The notes below the pieces were generated by a model. The model worked only from the letters and a program-made list of their open reading frames with translations. It was not told the origin of the DNA and did not search any database. From the NCBI RefSeq assembly GCF_000023825.1, contig NC_013061.1, forward strand, positions 1,550,001-1,614,000: a stretch of DNA of 64,000 nt, given 5' to 3'. Shown in pieces: positions 43,809 to 53,524 of the stretch (its first letter is position 1; each line of letters opens with the position of its first letter). This DNA comes from Pedobacter heparinus DSM 2366. GTDB lineage: Bacteria > Bacteroidota > Bacteroidia > Sphingobacteriales > Sphingobacteriaceae. The translations under genes were made by a program, and so were the position numbers.

Positions 43809-44667
43809 GCTGGTACGGATAATCACTGCAAACCCTGGTTACGCCCAATGCCAGTACTTTTTCGATATCTTTTTTATTGTTCGTATTTCCGCACAACAGT
43901 TTTATTCCTTGTTGCTTACAGAAATCTACCACTTCTTTATTGATCAGGTTAGGTGACGGTGCATAATAATCCGGAAGGAAGCTCAGTTTTTTCATATTAT
44001 CTGACAAGTTGCCTTTAACGGTAATGAGCATTACAGCAACTTTCGGGTAATCCCTTCTTACAATTTCAAGTGTTCTTGGATCGAAAGACTGGATAATTAC
44101 CCTATCCTGCACTTTAGCTTTATAAATGACTTTCATTAACCGTTTTACAAATTCTTCGGGCGCTGGCTGGTAAATGCCATCCCTGGCTTTGGATGTTTTG
44201 GTTTCTATATTGTAAACAGGTTTTTGATAACCTTTCAATGTCGCATAGTGTTCAACCGAATCCAATAGTTCTTTCAATAAAGGCATGTGTGCTTTAAAAT
44301 TCTTTTGCCCGGGAAAATCCTTGTGCTGTTTAGAACCAATGTCGTAAGTTTTAAGTACTTTATATTCCATCTGATAGATGGCCAGATTAGCTGCTTTAGG
44401 AATTTCTTTTCCGTCTTTGTCGAGGGTAATGAGATAGTCGAGTTTAGGATCATGAGACACTACTGCCTGTTTATCTTTGGTAAAGGTGATGTCGAATTCC
44501 AGTACATCAGCTTTAAGATCCAGGGCATTCTTCATGGCAGGGATTGTGCTTTCTGCCATCAATCCCCTAAAACCCCTGTGGGCATGCCATTCTGGTTTGG
44601 ATTGTCCGTATGCACAGTATAGGAAAAGACAAAAAGTAAAGGAAATTAAAAGTTTCTTTTTTAACAT
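43792..44667 (-). CDS. Exported glycerophosphodiester phosphodiesterase (GDPD)
   Basis: 291 residues. Signal peptide to about residue 22 (YCAYGQSKPE). EWHAHRGFRGLMAESTIPA holds the first catalytic His-Arg and Glu, LEFDITFTKDKQAVVSHDPKLDY the metal-binding Glu/Asp and second His, and IIQSFDPRTLEIV and VCSDYPYQL complete the TIM barrel. It cleaves glycerophosphodiesters to glycerol 3-phosphate and alcohol in the periplasm. Monocistronic. Confidence 0.93.
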   Translation of the reverse strand: MLKKKLLISFTFCLFLYCAYGQSKPEWHAHRGFRGLMAESTIPAMKNALDLKADVLEFDITFTKDKQAVVSHDPKLDYLITLDKDGKEIPKAANLAIYQMEYKVLKTYDIGSKQHKDFPGQKNFKAHMPLLKELLDSVEHYATLKGYQKPVYNIETKTSKARDGIYQPAPEEFVKRLMKVIYKAKVQDRVIIQSFDPRTLEIVRRDYPKVAVMLITVKGNLSDNMKKLSFLPDYYAPSPNLINKEVVDFCKQQGIKLLCGNTNNKKDIEKVLALGVTRVCSDYPYQLIPAE

Positions 44668-44881
44668 GGTGATAACATTGTGTGTGTGAAATCTGCTGCA
44701 ATACTAGCTTTTTTTGTTGTTAAAAAATATTGTATTTTGTTATTTTTTGTTTAAAATTATGTTAAATTCTACTTGCATTATGCTTCGTTTGTGAGGTGAC
44801 GAGATTTTGGTGCCATGTATTTGTCGCGAATCCCCCTCTTATTTGTCATGTTGAGACCGCATACGAGATGGGCTTTGCCCT

Positions 44882-44889
44882 TAAATTTG
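44882..44889 (+). promoter_or_regulatory. -7 element for the SDR gene
   Basis: TAAATTTG fits TAnnTTTG and lies 22 bp before the ATG at 44912. No clear -33 partner. Confidence 0.4.
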
Positions 44890-44911
44890 TAATACATATA
44901 AAGCGTAACAG

Positions 44912-45724
44912 ATGACACTTCATAATAAAAATGCAGTAATCTATGGTGCAGGCGGATCAATAGGGGGAGCTGTTTCCCTTGCACTGGCTGCCGCAGGAGC
45001 GAGGGTGTTTCTTACCGGGCACCGGCTGGCTTCTCTTCAAAAGGTAGCAAAGGAGATTGAGGCTCTTGGCGGGCAGGCTGAAATAGCCGAAGTAAATGCC
45101 CTGGACCCAACAGCGATCAATGAGCATATCCATAGCGTAGTCCGTGAAGCGGGGAGTGTTGATCTCTCTTTTAACCTGATCAATACCCAGGATACCCAGG
45201 ATATTCCCCTGGTAGAAATGTCACTGGATGATTTTACACGTCCCATCAATATCGCTATGGAAACTCACTTTTTAACCACAACAGCTGCGGCCAGGGTGAT
45301 GATGAAACAGGGATCGGGGGTAATCCTCTCTCTTACAGCAACACCTGGAGGAACAGCTTATCCACTGGTTGGGGGCTTTGGTCCTGCCTGCTGTGCGCTT
45401 GAAGGTTTTTCCAGAGACCTGGCTACGGAACTTGGGCCACACGGGGTGCGGGTAGTGAACATCAGGTCGGCCGGATCACCGGATTCAAGACCATTTACGG
45501 AAGCACTCGCCAATGGGGGAGCTGAGGTTGCTGCCTTTATCAAAAAGCTGGAAGATGACACCATGCTTAAAAAGCTGCCCATGATGAATGACATCGCTAA
45601 TGTAGCTGTATTTCTGACTTCAGATTTGTCGGGAAAAATAACAGGGGTTACCATAGATGTAACTGCTGGTACCACAAATGCATTAAATTATAAAGCAGCA
45701 AGGGTACCTTTTGTTTTTAAATAG
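44912..45724 (+). CDS. Short-chain dehydrogenase/reductase-fold protein with altered active site
   Basis: 270 residues. The Rossmann nucleotide-binding motif is present (YGAGGSIGGAVSLALAAAGARV), as is the general SDR layout. In the catalytic region the normal YxxxK reads FGPACCALEGFSRD, so the Tyr is Phe and the Lys is Cys. Either it is not an oxidoreductase of the usual kind or it uses other residues. The late segment VAVFLTSDLSGKITGVTIDVTAG is normal for SDRs. Function unknown. Monocistronic. Confidence 0.85.
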   Translation: MTLHNKNAVIYGAGGSIGGAVSLALAAAGARVFLTGHRLASLQKVAKEIEALGGQAEIAEVNALDPTAINEHIHSVVREAGSVDLSFNLINTQDTQDIPLVEMSLDDFTRPINIAMETHFLTTTAAARVMMKQGSGVILSLTATPGGTAYPLVGGFGPACCALEGFSRDLATELGPHGVRVVNIRSAGSPDSRPFTEALANGGAEVAAFIKKLEDDTMLKKLPMMNDIANVAVFLTSDLSGKITGVTIDVTAGTTNALNYKAARVPFVFK

Positions 45725-45760
45725 TTACTGACACTACAAATTTTCTTCAAAATTGTATAT

Positions 45761-45768
45761 TAGCTTTG
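45761..45768 (+). promoter_or_regulatory. -7 element for the PAP2 phosphatase gene
   Basis: TAGCTTTG matches TAnnTTTG and lies 18 bp before the ATG at 45787; this also argues against the in-frame TTG at 45766 as start. Confidence 0.5.
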
Positions 45769-45786
45769 AAGCTGATTTTTTTGAAG

Positions 45787-46536
45787 ATGATTAGATTGAA
45801 ATGTCTCCTGTTACTGGGCCTGTGTTTTCCTTTATTAACCCTTGCCCGGCAAGCTGCCCCTATTGATACAACAGCTAAAAAAACGAGCTTTAAAATTGCC
45901 CCTTTTATCATTCCGGCCATTTTTTTAGGCTATGGGGCAATGGGCGGCGGCCATAATTTTGTTCATGACCTGGATGTAACAACAAGGAACGAACTTCAGG
46001 AAGATCATCCGCTGTTCTCTGTTCATGCAGATGATTTTATGCAATATGCACCGGCTGCGGCTGTTTATGCCTTAAATTTATCAGGAGTAAAGGGCAAACA
46101 TAACCTGGTAGATGCAACAGGCATTTATGCCATTTCTTTTGGATTGATGAAAGCTTCAACGCTTATGGTGAAATCTGCTACAGGACGCCTGCGTCCCGAT
46201 GGAAGCACTAACGATTCTTTTCCTTCGGGCCATACGGCAACTTCATTTGCTGCAGCCGAATTTCTGAAACAGGAGTATAAAGATGTTTCTCCCTGGATCG
46301 GTTATGCCGGCTATGCTGTAGCTGGTACAACCGGCATTTTCCGGTTGTACAACAACAGGCATTGGGTAAGCGATGTAGTGGCGGGTGCGGGCTTTGGTAT
46401 CGTGTCAACCAAACTGAGCTACCTGGTATACCCTGCACTGAAAAAATTAATCAGTGGCAACAGATCAGCCAATTTTTCACTTGTACCAACTTATCAGGAC
46501 AAAGCGCCAGGTTTTTCATTTGCCAGCCGGTTTTAG
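45787..46536 (+). CDS. PAP2-type lipid phosphatase
   Basis: 249 residues from the ATG at 45787 (MIRLKCLLLLGLCF), which gives a proper signal peptide. The three PAP2 motifs are visible: KSATGRLRPDGS (Kx6RP), FPSGHTATSFAA (PSGH) and RLYNNRHWVSDVVAGAGFG (Rx5HxxxD). Members dephosphorylate undecaprenyl pyrophosphate or phosphatidic acid at the periplasmic side. The protein resembles the exported Bacteroidota branch with an N-terminal extension rather than multi-helix BacA-like enzymes. Convergent with the RND efflux operon. Confidence 0.9.
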   Translation: MIRLKCLLLLGLCFPLLTLARQAAPIDTTAKKTSFKIAPFIIPAIFLGYGAMGGGHNFVHDLDVTTRNELQEDHPLFSVHADDFMQYAPAAAVYALNLSGVKGKHNLVDATGIYAISFGLMKASTLMVKSATGRLRPDGSTNDSFPSGHTATSFAAAEFLKQEYKDVSPWIGYAGYAVAGTTGIFRLYNNRHWVSDVVAGAGFGIVSTKLSYLVYPALKKLISGNRSANFSLVPTYQDKAPGFSFASRF

Positions 46537-46548
46537 GCTGCTGTGACA

Positions 46549-49500
46549 TCAGTGTTTTAAATGGGCCATTCTTTTGTGATAAGCCCAGTATACAACTATT
46601 GGGTATACAAAAAGATTGAAGAATGTATTGGTGATCAGTCCACCAATTACCACAATGGCCAGTGGTTTGGAAGCTTCCGAACCTATGCCTGTTGATAAAG
46701 CAGCAGGCATCAGTCCTATTGCAGCCATCATCGCCGTCATGATTACCGGTCTTAACCTTGTGGCCACACCATCCCGTATGGCATCTGCAAAGGTCCAGGT
46801 CGGATGGTGCTTCAGCTCGGCCATATTGCTTTTGAACCTTGTAATCAGGATTACCCCATTTTGAACACAGATACCAAACAATGCAATAAACCCTATTCCT
46901 GCCGAGATGTTGAAGTTTACTTTGGTAATGAGCAGGGCAAGTATGCCGCCAACCATGGCAAAAGGTACGTTATTTAAAACAAGAAGGGCATCTTTTATAT
47001 TTCCGAACAGCACAAACAGGATAAAAAAGATCAGCAGTAAACTGATCGGAACTGCGGTCGACAGTCTGGCCGTTGCCCTTTGCTGGTTCTCGAAATCGCC
47101 TGCCCATTCCAGCTTATATTCTTTTGGCAGTTTGATCTCTGCTGCTACTTTTCTTTGCGCTTCGGCTATGGTACTGCCCATATCCCGGCCACGTATAGAA
47201 AATTTTATAGCACCATACCTTTGGTGTTTATCCCTGTAAATGATGCTTGGACCGGTGATTTTCCGGATAGTGGATATTTCACTGAGTGGTACTTTTGCCC
47301 CTGAAAGGGTAGGGATACGCAGGGCAGCTATTGAAGCCTCATCATTCCTGAAATCTTCAGGATAACGGATCCTGAGGTCAAATTTTCTTTCGCCCTCATA
47401 GATCTGGGTAGCCGCTTTACCGCCAATGGCCATTTCGATAATGGAGTTGGCATCTTCCGTGGTTACCCCATACAGGGCCATTTTGCTCTGGTCCAGGTTA
47501 ATCCTGAGTTCCGGCTGGCCCAGGTTTCTTAAAATGCCAAGGTCTTCAATGCCGGGAACAGTTTTTAAAATGTGCGCTATTTTTTCTTCCTGTTGTTCTA
47601 TAAAACTGAAGTCATTGCCAAACATCTTTACCACAATAGAGCCTTTTACACCCGATACGGCTTCTTCAACGTTATCAGATATCGGCTGGGAAAAATTCAG
47701 GCTGATACCAGGGTAACCTTTCAGCTTTTCCTGCATACGTTGTACCAGTTGTTCTTTGCTCTCTTTTCGTTTCCACTCCGATTTGGGATAAATATCTACC
47801 AGGAACTCCATATTATAAAAACCTGTTGCATCCGTACCGTCATTGGGCCTGCCTGTTTGCGACATCACCTGCTTTACTTCTTCAAAGCTCAAAAAGATCT
47901 TTCGCATCTCATTGCTCAGTTTTTTTGTTTCATTCAGGGAAACGCTAAGCGAGGCACTGGCCCTTACATAAATAGAGCCTTCATCCAATGAAGGCAGGAA
48001 CTCAGTACCCAGGAACCTGAAACTGAAAAAACCGATGACCAAAACGACCAAAGCACTGATAAAAACAATTTTTCTGGCTTTAAATGCCCTGTTGTAAGTT
48101 TTCATTACCCCCCTGGTAAGATATTCCAGAAAGATATTGTGCTTTTCCTTTACATTTTTGTTTAGCAATACGCTGGCCATGGCAGGTACAAGGGTAAATG
48201 TCAATAACAAAGCACCCAGTAGGGCAAAACTTAAAGTCCAGGCCAGCGGAGAAAACATCTTGCCCTCTACTTTTTCGAAGGTAAAAATGGGCATCAGGCC
48301 GGTAATGATGATCAGTTTGGCAAAAAAGATGCCCTTACCGTTTTCCAGGCAAGCTTTTTTGATGATGCCAAGTTTGCTCATGCGGTTGAATTTCTCTGTC
48401 CCATTTTTATGGGCACTATAGTCGAGCGCCACAAAAATCCCTTCTACCATGACTACTGCACCATCAATGATGATCCCGAAATCAATGGCACCCATAGAAA
48501 GGAGGTTGGCCGACATCCCCTTTAGCTTTAAGCAAATAAAAGCAAAGAGCAATGCAAGCGGGATAATCACTGAAACAATAAGTGTAGTACGCCAGTCGGC
48601 CATAAAAAGGAACACGATCAGTGTTACGAAGATGATACCCTCCAGCATATTGTGCATTACGGTATGGGTTGCAAAATTGACCAGATCTTCGCGGTCATAA
48701 AACGGGCTTATTTTTACATCGCCCGGTAAAATGTTGTCATTAACATCTTTTATTTTCTCCTTCAGGGCGCGGATCACTTCGCTGGGGTTTTCGCCCTTAC
48801 GCATCACCACAATACCCTCTACCACATCCGGATCACGGTCGCGGCCTACCTGTCCCAGGCGGGGAAGGGCAGCTTCTGTTACCTCGGCGATGGTTTTAAC
48901 ATACACAGGTGTCCCATGAAAATTATCTACAATAATGTTTTTAATTTCATCAATGTTATTGAGCACCCCTATACCCCTCACTACATAGGCCTGGCCACTT
49001 TGTTCTATTACATCACCTCCAACATTGATATTGCTTTTGGAAACAGCATTGAATAGCTCAGTAGCGGTTACGCCATATTGTAACGACTTTTGAGGGTCTA
49101 CCGTAATCTGATAGGTTTTAACTTCGCCACCAAAACTAACCACATCGGCAATTCCCGGAACAGAGAGCAGCTCGCGTTGTACCACCCAGTCCTGCAGCGT
49201 TTTTAATTCCCTTACCGATTGCTTATCACTTTTTAGTGTATAGCGAAATATTTCGCCTGTAGGACCGTAAGGGGGCTGTACTTCGGGCCTGGCTCCGGAT
49301 GGAAGGTCTGCCTCATCAAGATGGTTGTTTACCTGTACGCGGGCAAACTGGTAATCAACATTGTCTTCAAATGTGATCTTTACCACCGATAAACCAAAGA
49401 GGGAAGAAGAGCGGATACTGGTTCTTTTTTCGGTAGGGTTCATGGCAATTTCCAGCGGACGTGAAACAAATTTTTCAACCTCTTCAGCACTTCTGCCAGG

Positions 49501-49668
49501 CCATTGGGTAATAATGGTGATATTGGTATTGGTCACATCAGGAAAAGCCTCAATAGTGGTATGCTTGAAGCTTAAATAACCGGCAAGGACCAGGATAAAC
49601 GTTGCAAAAAAAATGAAATATTTATTTTTAAGGGCAAAATTTATGATAGACTTAATGAATTTATTCAT
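46549..49668 (-). CDS. Heavy-metal efflux RND pump (CzcA/CusA family)
   Basis: 1039 residues, full RND length with twelve membrane helices and two large periplasmic loops. IEAFPDVTNTNITIITQWPG and SAEEVEKFVSRPLE are HME-RND hallmarks. The proton-relay helix 4 reads DFGIIIDGAVVMVEG (near residue 400) with two Asp and a Glu, typical of divalent-metal (Czc) rather than drug pumps. It drives metal out using the proton gradient together with the adaptor and TolC-like genes upstream (gaps 27 and 9 bp). Exact metal (Zn, Co, Cd, Cu or Ag) is not decidable here. Confidence 0.95.
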   Translation of the reverse strand: MNKFIKSIINFALKNKYFIFFATFILVLAGYLSFKHTTIEAFPDVTNTNITIITQWPGRSAEEVEKFVSRPLEIAMNPTEKRTSIRSSSLFGLSVVKITFEDNVDYQFARVQVNNHLDEADLPSGARPEVQPPYGPTGEIFRYTLKSDKQSVRELKTLQDWVVQRELLSVPGIADVVSFGGEVKTYQITVDPQKSLQYGVTATELFNAVSKSNINVGGDVIEQSGQAYVVRGIGVLNNIDEIKNIIVDNFHGTPVYVKTIAEVTEAALPRLGQVGRDRDPDVVEGIVVMRKGENPSEVIRALKEKIKDVNDNILPGDVKISPFYDREDLVNFATHTVMHNMLEGIIFVTLIVFLFMADWRTTLIVSVIIPLALLFAFICLKLKGMSANLLSMGAIDFGIIIDGAVVMVEGIFVALDYSAHKNGTEKFNRMSKLGIIKKACLENGKGIFFAKLIIITGLMPIFTFEKVEGKMFSPLAWTLSFALLGALLLTFTLVPAMASVLLNKNVKEKHNIFLEYLTRGVMKTYNRAFKARKIVFISALVVLVIGFFSFRFLGTEFLPSLDEGSIYVRASASLSVSLNETKKLSNEMRKIFLSFEEVKQVMSQTGRPNDGTDATGFYNMEFLVDIYPKSEWKRKESKEQLVQRMQEKLKGYPGISLNFSQPISDNVEEAVSGVKGSIVVKMFGNDFSFIEQQEEKIAHILKTVPGIEDLGILRNLGQPELRINLDQSKMALYGVTTEDANSIIEMAIGGKAATQIYEGERKFDLRIRYPEDFRNDEASIAALRIPTLSGAKVPLSEISTIRKITGPSIIYRDKHQRYGAIKFSIRGRDMGSTIAEAQRKVAAEIKLPKEYKLEWAGDFENQQRATARLSTAVPISLLLIFFILFVLFGNIKDALLVLNNVPFAMVGGILALLITKVNFNISAGIGFIALFGICVQNGVILITRFKSNMAELKHHPTWTFADAIRDGVATRLRPVIMTAMMAAIGLMPAALSTGIGSEASKPLAIVVIGGLITNTFFNLFVYPIVVYWAYHKRMAHLKH

Positions 49669-49695
49669 TATAGCTTGTATTTAAAGGTGATGAAT

Positions 49696-50793
49696 TTATG
49701 GTTTGAGGCTATCGTAAAGGAAGAGCTGTTTAGAAGCTACCACACGGTCGCCGGCATTCAGCCCTTTGCTCACATAGGTTTTGTCTTCAAATTTCCTGCC
49801 CAGCTCTATTTCCTGGATCCTGATTTTCTTTACTTTGTCCAGCACCAGTACAAAATATTTATTGTTGTCGAAAATGAGACAATTGGCATTTACCGAGGGT
49901 AAACTGGTCCCGTTTTTTGTATTGATCTGTACACTGGCCATCATGCCTGGTTTTAGTAAATAACCGGGATTGTTGATCAGCACCCGTGCATTCATTACTT
50001 TACTGTCGTTGTCGAGCATGTTATAGATCTTACTGATCCTGCCTTTAAAAGGTTTGTCCGGATAGGAAAGAATGGAAATGTTCACTTCGTCACCTTCTTT
50101 TACCTTAGAGATATCGCTTTCATAAATGTTGATCAGGGCCCATACATCGGAAAGGTCGGCCACCGTAAACAGATTTTGGTTGTTGTCTGGCCTTACCTGC
50201 ATGTTACTGGTTACATTTTTTTCGATGATAAAACCAGATAAAGGTGATCTTAAGGTATATATCCCATTTTTATTGCCCCCGTTGAGGTTCAGAATAGAAC
50301 GGCTCCTTTTATCTTCAGCTTGTTTTACCAGCAGTTCATTTTTGGCCTGTTCCAGTTCCCGGGCTGATGCAAGGCCGCTATTGTACAGGTCTTCAGTAAG
50401 TTTCAGGTTGTGCTGTGCATTTCTTAATTCAGCCGAAGAGCTGATGGCCTCTTTGTCAAAGCCGGCCATTTCGGCACTTGTCATGGTAGCCAGTAACTGT
50501 CCCTTGTCTACACGGTCGCCCAGCTTTGCCGGTACATTTTGTAGCTGTCCGCTTACCATGGGGTATATTTTAGCCATTTTTTCTTCGTTGGCCGTAATTT
50601 TTGCCGAGAAGTTGATGTCGGTCTGGTTATCGGCACCTTTTACCGTATCTATCTGCAGTCTTTCCAGCACTGCGTCAGTCAGTTCAAACTTTTCATCTTT
50701 AGGCGTTTCTTTTACCTGTTCTGTGCAGCTGGATAGGAACAGCGCAACAGACAAAGTGATGGACATACCGATGTTTTTTAATGTATTTTGCAT
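49696..50793 (-). CDS. RND efflux periplasmic adaptor (CzcB/CusB family) lipoprotein
   Basis: 365 residues. Signal with lipobox FLSSC anchors it to a membrane. The chain has the adaptor pattern: beta-barrel start, biotinyl-lipoyl halves (VSGQLQNVPAKLGDRVDKGQLLATM and YTLRSPLSGFIIEKNVTSNMQV), a coiled-coil hairpin between them, then the membrane-proximal domain ending in GDRVVASKQLFLYDSLKP. It links the inner-membrane pump to the outer-membrane channel. It sits between the two in one operon. Confidence 0.95.
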   Translation of the reverse strand: MQNTLKNIGMSITLSVALFLSSCTEQVKETPKDEKFELTDAVLERLQIDTVKGADNQTDINFSAKITANEEKMAKIYPMVSGQLQNVPAKLGDRVDKGQLLATMTSAEMAGFDKEAISSSAELRNAQHNLKLTEDLYNSGLASARELEQAKNELLVKQAEDKRSRSILNLNGGNKNGIYTLRSPLSGFIIEKNVTSNMQVRPDNNQNLFTVADLSDVWALINIYESDISKVKEGDEVNISILSYPDKPFKGRISKIYNMLDNDSKVMNARVLINNPGYLLKPGMMASVQINTKNGTSLPSVNANCLIFDNNKYFVLVLDKVKKIRIQEIELGRKFEDKTYVSKGLNAGDRVVASKQLFLYDSLKP

Positions 50794-50802
50794 GATGTGC
50801 GT

Positions 50803-52092
50803 TTATTTAAAAATGTTAGATCCGGTTACAAAATTGATTTCTTCTTTGGCGTTCATACGTTCGTATCTTAAGTTATTCATCTGCAGGGTGCTGGCCTTGT
50901 AGGAGTCGTAGAAGTCCAAAAACTCAATAAGGCTGATGTTTCGGTTTTTGAAATTTTTGATCACTTCGGCAATCAGCTTATCAAAATCAGCATTGAAATT
51001 CTTGTCAAAACCCTGATATAAGTTTTCGGTACGCAGGGCCGAGGTATAGCTGTTGTATACTTCATTTTCCAGTTGTGCATCCTGTTGCCGTAATTGGGTT
51101 TTCCCGGCTTCCAGGGCAATCCTGGCTTTTTTAAGTTCTCCCTGGTTGCGGTTGAACAGTGGCAAGGGCATTTTAATGCCTATACCCGTATAGTTTTCGG
51201 GATAACTTCCTTTCATATCATAACTCAGTGAAAGCTCTACATCGGGTACGGCATTGGCCTTTTGTAATCTGAGGTTGTTTTCTGCATAGGTAATTCCGCT
51301 TTTAGCCAGCTGCAGGTCTGCACGGTTGTTTCGTGCCGAATCCAGTAAATTGGTATATGCCTGTTTGTCAGGTTGATAATTTTGCTCTTCCTCCGGAGAT
51401 ACAAGCAGCAACAGATCGGAATTTGCCGGCAGGCTGGTCAGCATTTTAAGTTCCGTTTGTGAATCTTCAATTTCATTCATCAGGGTGCTGTACTCACCTT
51501 GCAGGGTATAAAGCAGGGATCTGATCCTGATGATGTCTTTAAGGGCTACATTGCCCAGTTTTAACTGTTGCTCATTGGCGCTTAGCAGCAGCTTTAACGA
51601 GTTGATCTGTTGTTCGTAAACTTTGGCCGACTGCTGGTTGTAATAGGTTTTGTAGAAAGTAGAACTGAGGTTAAAGCGCAGGCTACGCATCAGGTCAAAG
51701 TACTGATATTCGGCCATTTTAACCCCGGATGCGGCCAGCTGGATGTTTTTATTCCGCTTCCCTGCCAGCCTGATCAGTTGTGATACCGAGGCCTGGTACT
51801 GGCCGGTGGCCCAGCTTGTACCCAGAAATCTCCTGGTTTCAGGATTGTACAACAGGTTTTCATAACTGATTTCAGGATTGTCAAACAAGCGGGCAGTAAT
51901 TACTTCGGCCCGGGCCTGATCGGTTTGGTATTGCTGAACAAGGAGCTGATAGTTATTTTGTACAAAAAGTTTTTCAGCCTCTTTTAAACTGAGCTGAATG
52001 GTATTTTGCGACTGGGCTGTTACAGTTACCGCTGTAAGTAACAGCAACAGTATGCTCAACAGGGTTTTGCGTTTTAACGATATGCGGACCAT
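50803..52092 (-). CDS. TolC-like outer-membrane efflux channel (CzcC family)
   Basis: 429 residues with a signal peptide (about 1-26, ending VTVTAQSQ). Two internally similar halves with long helices (NTIQLSLKEAEKLFVQNNYQLLVQQ; YTNLLDSARNNRADLQLAKSG) match the OEP/TolC family. First gene of the leftward metal efflux operon; the adaptor follows 9 bp later. The promoter and a three-repeat operator lie between it and the sensor kinase gene. Confidence 0.94.
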   Translation of the reverse strand: MVRISLKRKTLLSILLLLLTAVTVTAQSQNTIQLSLKEAEKLFVQNNYQLLVQQYQTDQARAEVITARLFDNPEISYENLLYNPETRRFLGTSWATGQYQASVSQLIRLAGKRNKNIQLAASGVKMAEYQYFDLMRSLRFNLSSTFYKTYYNQQSAKVYEQQINSLKLLLSANEQQLKLGNVALKDIIRIRSLLYTLQGEYSTLMNEIEDSQTELKMLTSLPANSDLLLLVSPEEEQNYQPDKQAYTNLLDSARNNRADLQLAKSGITYAENNLRLQKANAVPDVELSLSYDMKGSYPENYTGIGIKMPLPLFNRNQGELKKARIALEAGKTQLRQQDAQLENEVYNSYTSALRTENLYQGFDKNFNADFDKLIAEVIKNFKNRNISLIEFLDFYDSYKASTLQMNNLRYERMNAKEEINFVTGSNIFK

Positions 52093-52108
52093 TTGTATAG
52101 TGTTTGGT

Positions 52109-52165
52109 CAAACCTATCGCTATAGCATTAAACAAAAATTAAAGTGAAATTAAAACGGGATTAAA
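52109..52165 (-). promoter_or_regulatory. Promoter and three-repeat operator of the metal efflux operon
   Basis: ATTAAA starts at 52138, 52149 and 52160, an exact 11-bp period; read on the minus strand it is TTTAAT-N5-TTTAAT-N5-TTTAAT. Downstream on that strand TAGGTTTG (52116-52109) is a TAnnTTTG -7 element. The repeats cover the interval about 22-49 bp upstream of it, the place an OmpR-family activator would bind. The rightmost repeat overlaps the stop codon of the sensor kinase gene. Confidence 0.65.
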
Positions 52166-53519
52166 GTTTAGGGAAAACCACCTTAATGGTAGTGCCATGG
52201 CCTTTTTCCGACATTACACTGATTTGGCCTTTATAAAGAGTAATGATTTTATGGGCCATATAAAGCCCCATGCCATTTCCCCTGTGCCTGCTTTCTGTGG
52301 TAGCACTGTAAAAGGGCTTAAATATTTCTGTAAATGCGTCTTCTGCTATGCCGGGCCCTTGGTCTGTAAAAGAAAGTTCAATTGCTGTGTCCTGCATATC
52401 AAGCAGGCAATAGACGGGTTTGTTGTCCGAAAATTTAAAAGCATTGGATATGATGTTATTGAGTGCAATATGAAGCAGAACAGGGTTGGCTTTAATCAGC
52501 AGTTCACGCTCATTTTCAGGAAGGTTCTGCATGTCGATCCGGAGGTTAAGTGCGGCCGACTCCTTCCATTCATTTTGCAGTGTCCATAAGGTTTCATCAA
52601 TGCGGACCGGACTAAGCTGTGATGAGGCAAATTCCAGATCGGTCTGTGCAAGGTTCACCAATCCTGTGATAATACCTTCCATTTTTTCGGCATCTTCCAG
52701 TACAGAACTTAAGGCTTTACGGTAATCCTGTTTTTCCCTTTCCTGGGAAAGGGAAAGCTCGGCAGAAATGATCATCCTGGTAATGGGTGTCCTCAGCTCA
52801 TGCGAAGCATTGGCCACAAAGGTTCTTTGCAATACAAAAGCCTGTTCCAGGTGCTCCATCAGGTTATTGAAATTTTGGGCCAGTAAGTTAATTTCATCTT
52901 TGTTTTTCCCTTCATGCACCCTGAAATGAAGATTACTGGATTTAATCTGTTTTACCTCCTCAATAAAATGTGCCAAAGGGCTTAAGATCTTGTTGGCAAT
53001 CCAGCGGCCCGACAGCAGCAGTCCGATAACTACGATCACAAAGATGATCAGCATGATCCTGCGCAATTTATCAAGGCGGTAATGGGTGCTTTGGTCTACT
53101 GCCGAAGCAATGATCACAAAATCGCCCTGGTTATCTTTATAGTAAATGCCCACAACCTGTCTTTCTCCGTCTTTAAACCTCAATTTACCCGCATCTCTTA
53201 CTTTATTGATGGTGCTGTTGCTCCAGTATTGCTGGTCATCGCCAATAAATGCCGCAGTGTTTTTGGAATTATAGATCCTGATCACCTCTCCGTTTAATTT
53301 TTCCAGGTACATGCTTCTTACCTTATTGAGCGAGTCCTGCGAAATTTCATCCGCTTCCAGGTACAGCTTTGCCGTAACCATGGTACGGTCGGTTAGGCGG
53401 GCAAAAAAATCAGCCTCCAGAAATTTAAGGAAGGTAAAATAAATGGCCGATAAGATGACCATCATGATCAGCGTACTGCTTAGGGTAAAATATAAGGCAA
53501 GACGGTCTTTTATCTTCAT
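52161..53519 (-). CDS. Sensor histidine kinase of the metal efflux system (CzcS/CusS-like)
   Basis: 452 residues. Membrane helices about 8-33 and 153-172 flank a periplasmic sensor of about 120 residues; a HAMP domain follows (about 173-225). Phospho-acceptor FVANASHELRTPITRM (His240) and ATPase boxes ALNNIISNAFKFS, DQGPGI and GNGMGLYMAHKI are intact. It follows the response regulator by 5 bp, and the pump operon lies downstream in the same direction. It probably senses the exported metal in the periplasm. Confidence 0.95.
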   Translation of the reverse strand: MKIKDRLALYFTLSSTLIMMVILSAIYFTFLKFLEADFFARLTDRTMVTAKLYLEADEISQDSLNKVRSMYLEKLNGEVIRIYNSKNTAAFIGDDQQYWSNSTINKVRDAGKLRFKDGERQVVGIYYKDNQGDFVIIASAVDQSTHYRLDKLRRIMLIIFVIVVIGLLLSGRWIANKILSPLAHFIEEVKQIKSSNLHFRVHEGKNKDEINLLAQNFNNLMEHLEQAFVLQRTFVANASHELRTPITRMIISAELSLSQEREKQDYRKALSSVLEDAEKMEGIITGLVNLAQTDLEFASSQLSPVRIDETLWTLQNEWKESAALNLRIDMQNLPENERELLIKANPVLLHIALNNIISNAFKFSDNKPVYCLLDMQDTAIELSFTDQGPGIAEDAFTEIFKPFYSATTESRHRGNGMGLYMAHKIITLYKGQISVMSEKGHGTTIKVVFPKL

Positions 53520-53524
53520 GCCTG

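Noticed and set aside
44778..44984. Possible 68-residue leftward gene upstream of the SDR gene
   Set aside because: It would overlap the SDR promoter and start codon, and its sequence looks random.
50126..50902. Open frame of 258 codons opposite the RND adaptor gene
   Set aside because: Antisense to a well-supported adaptor, Ser/Leu-rich translation typical of a shadow frame.
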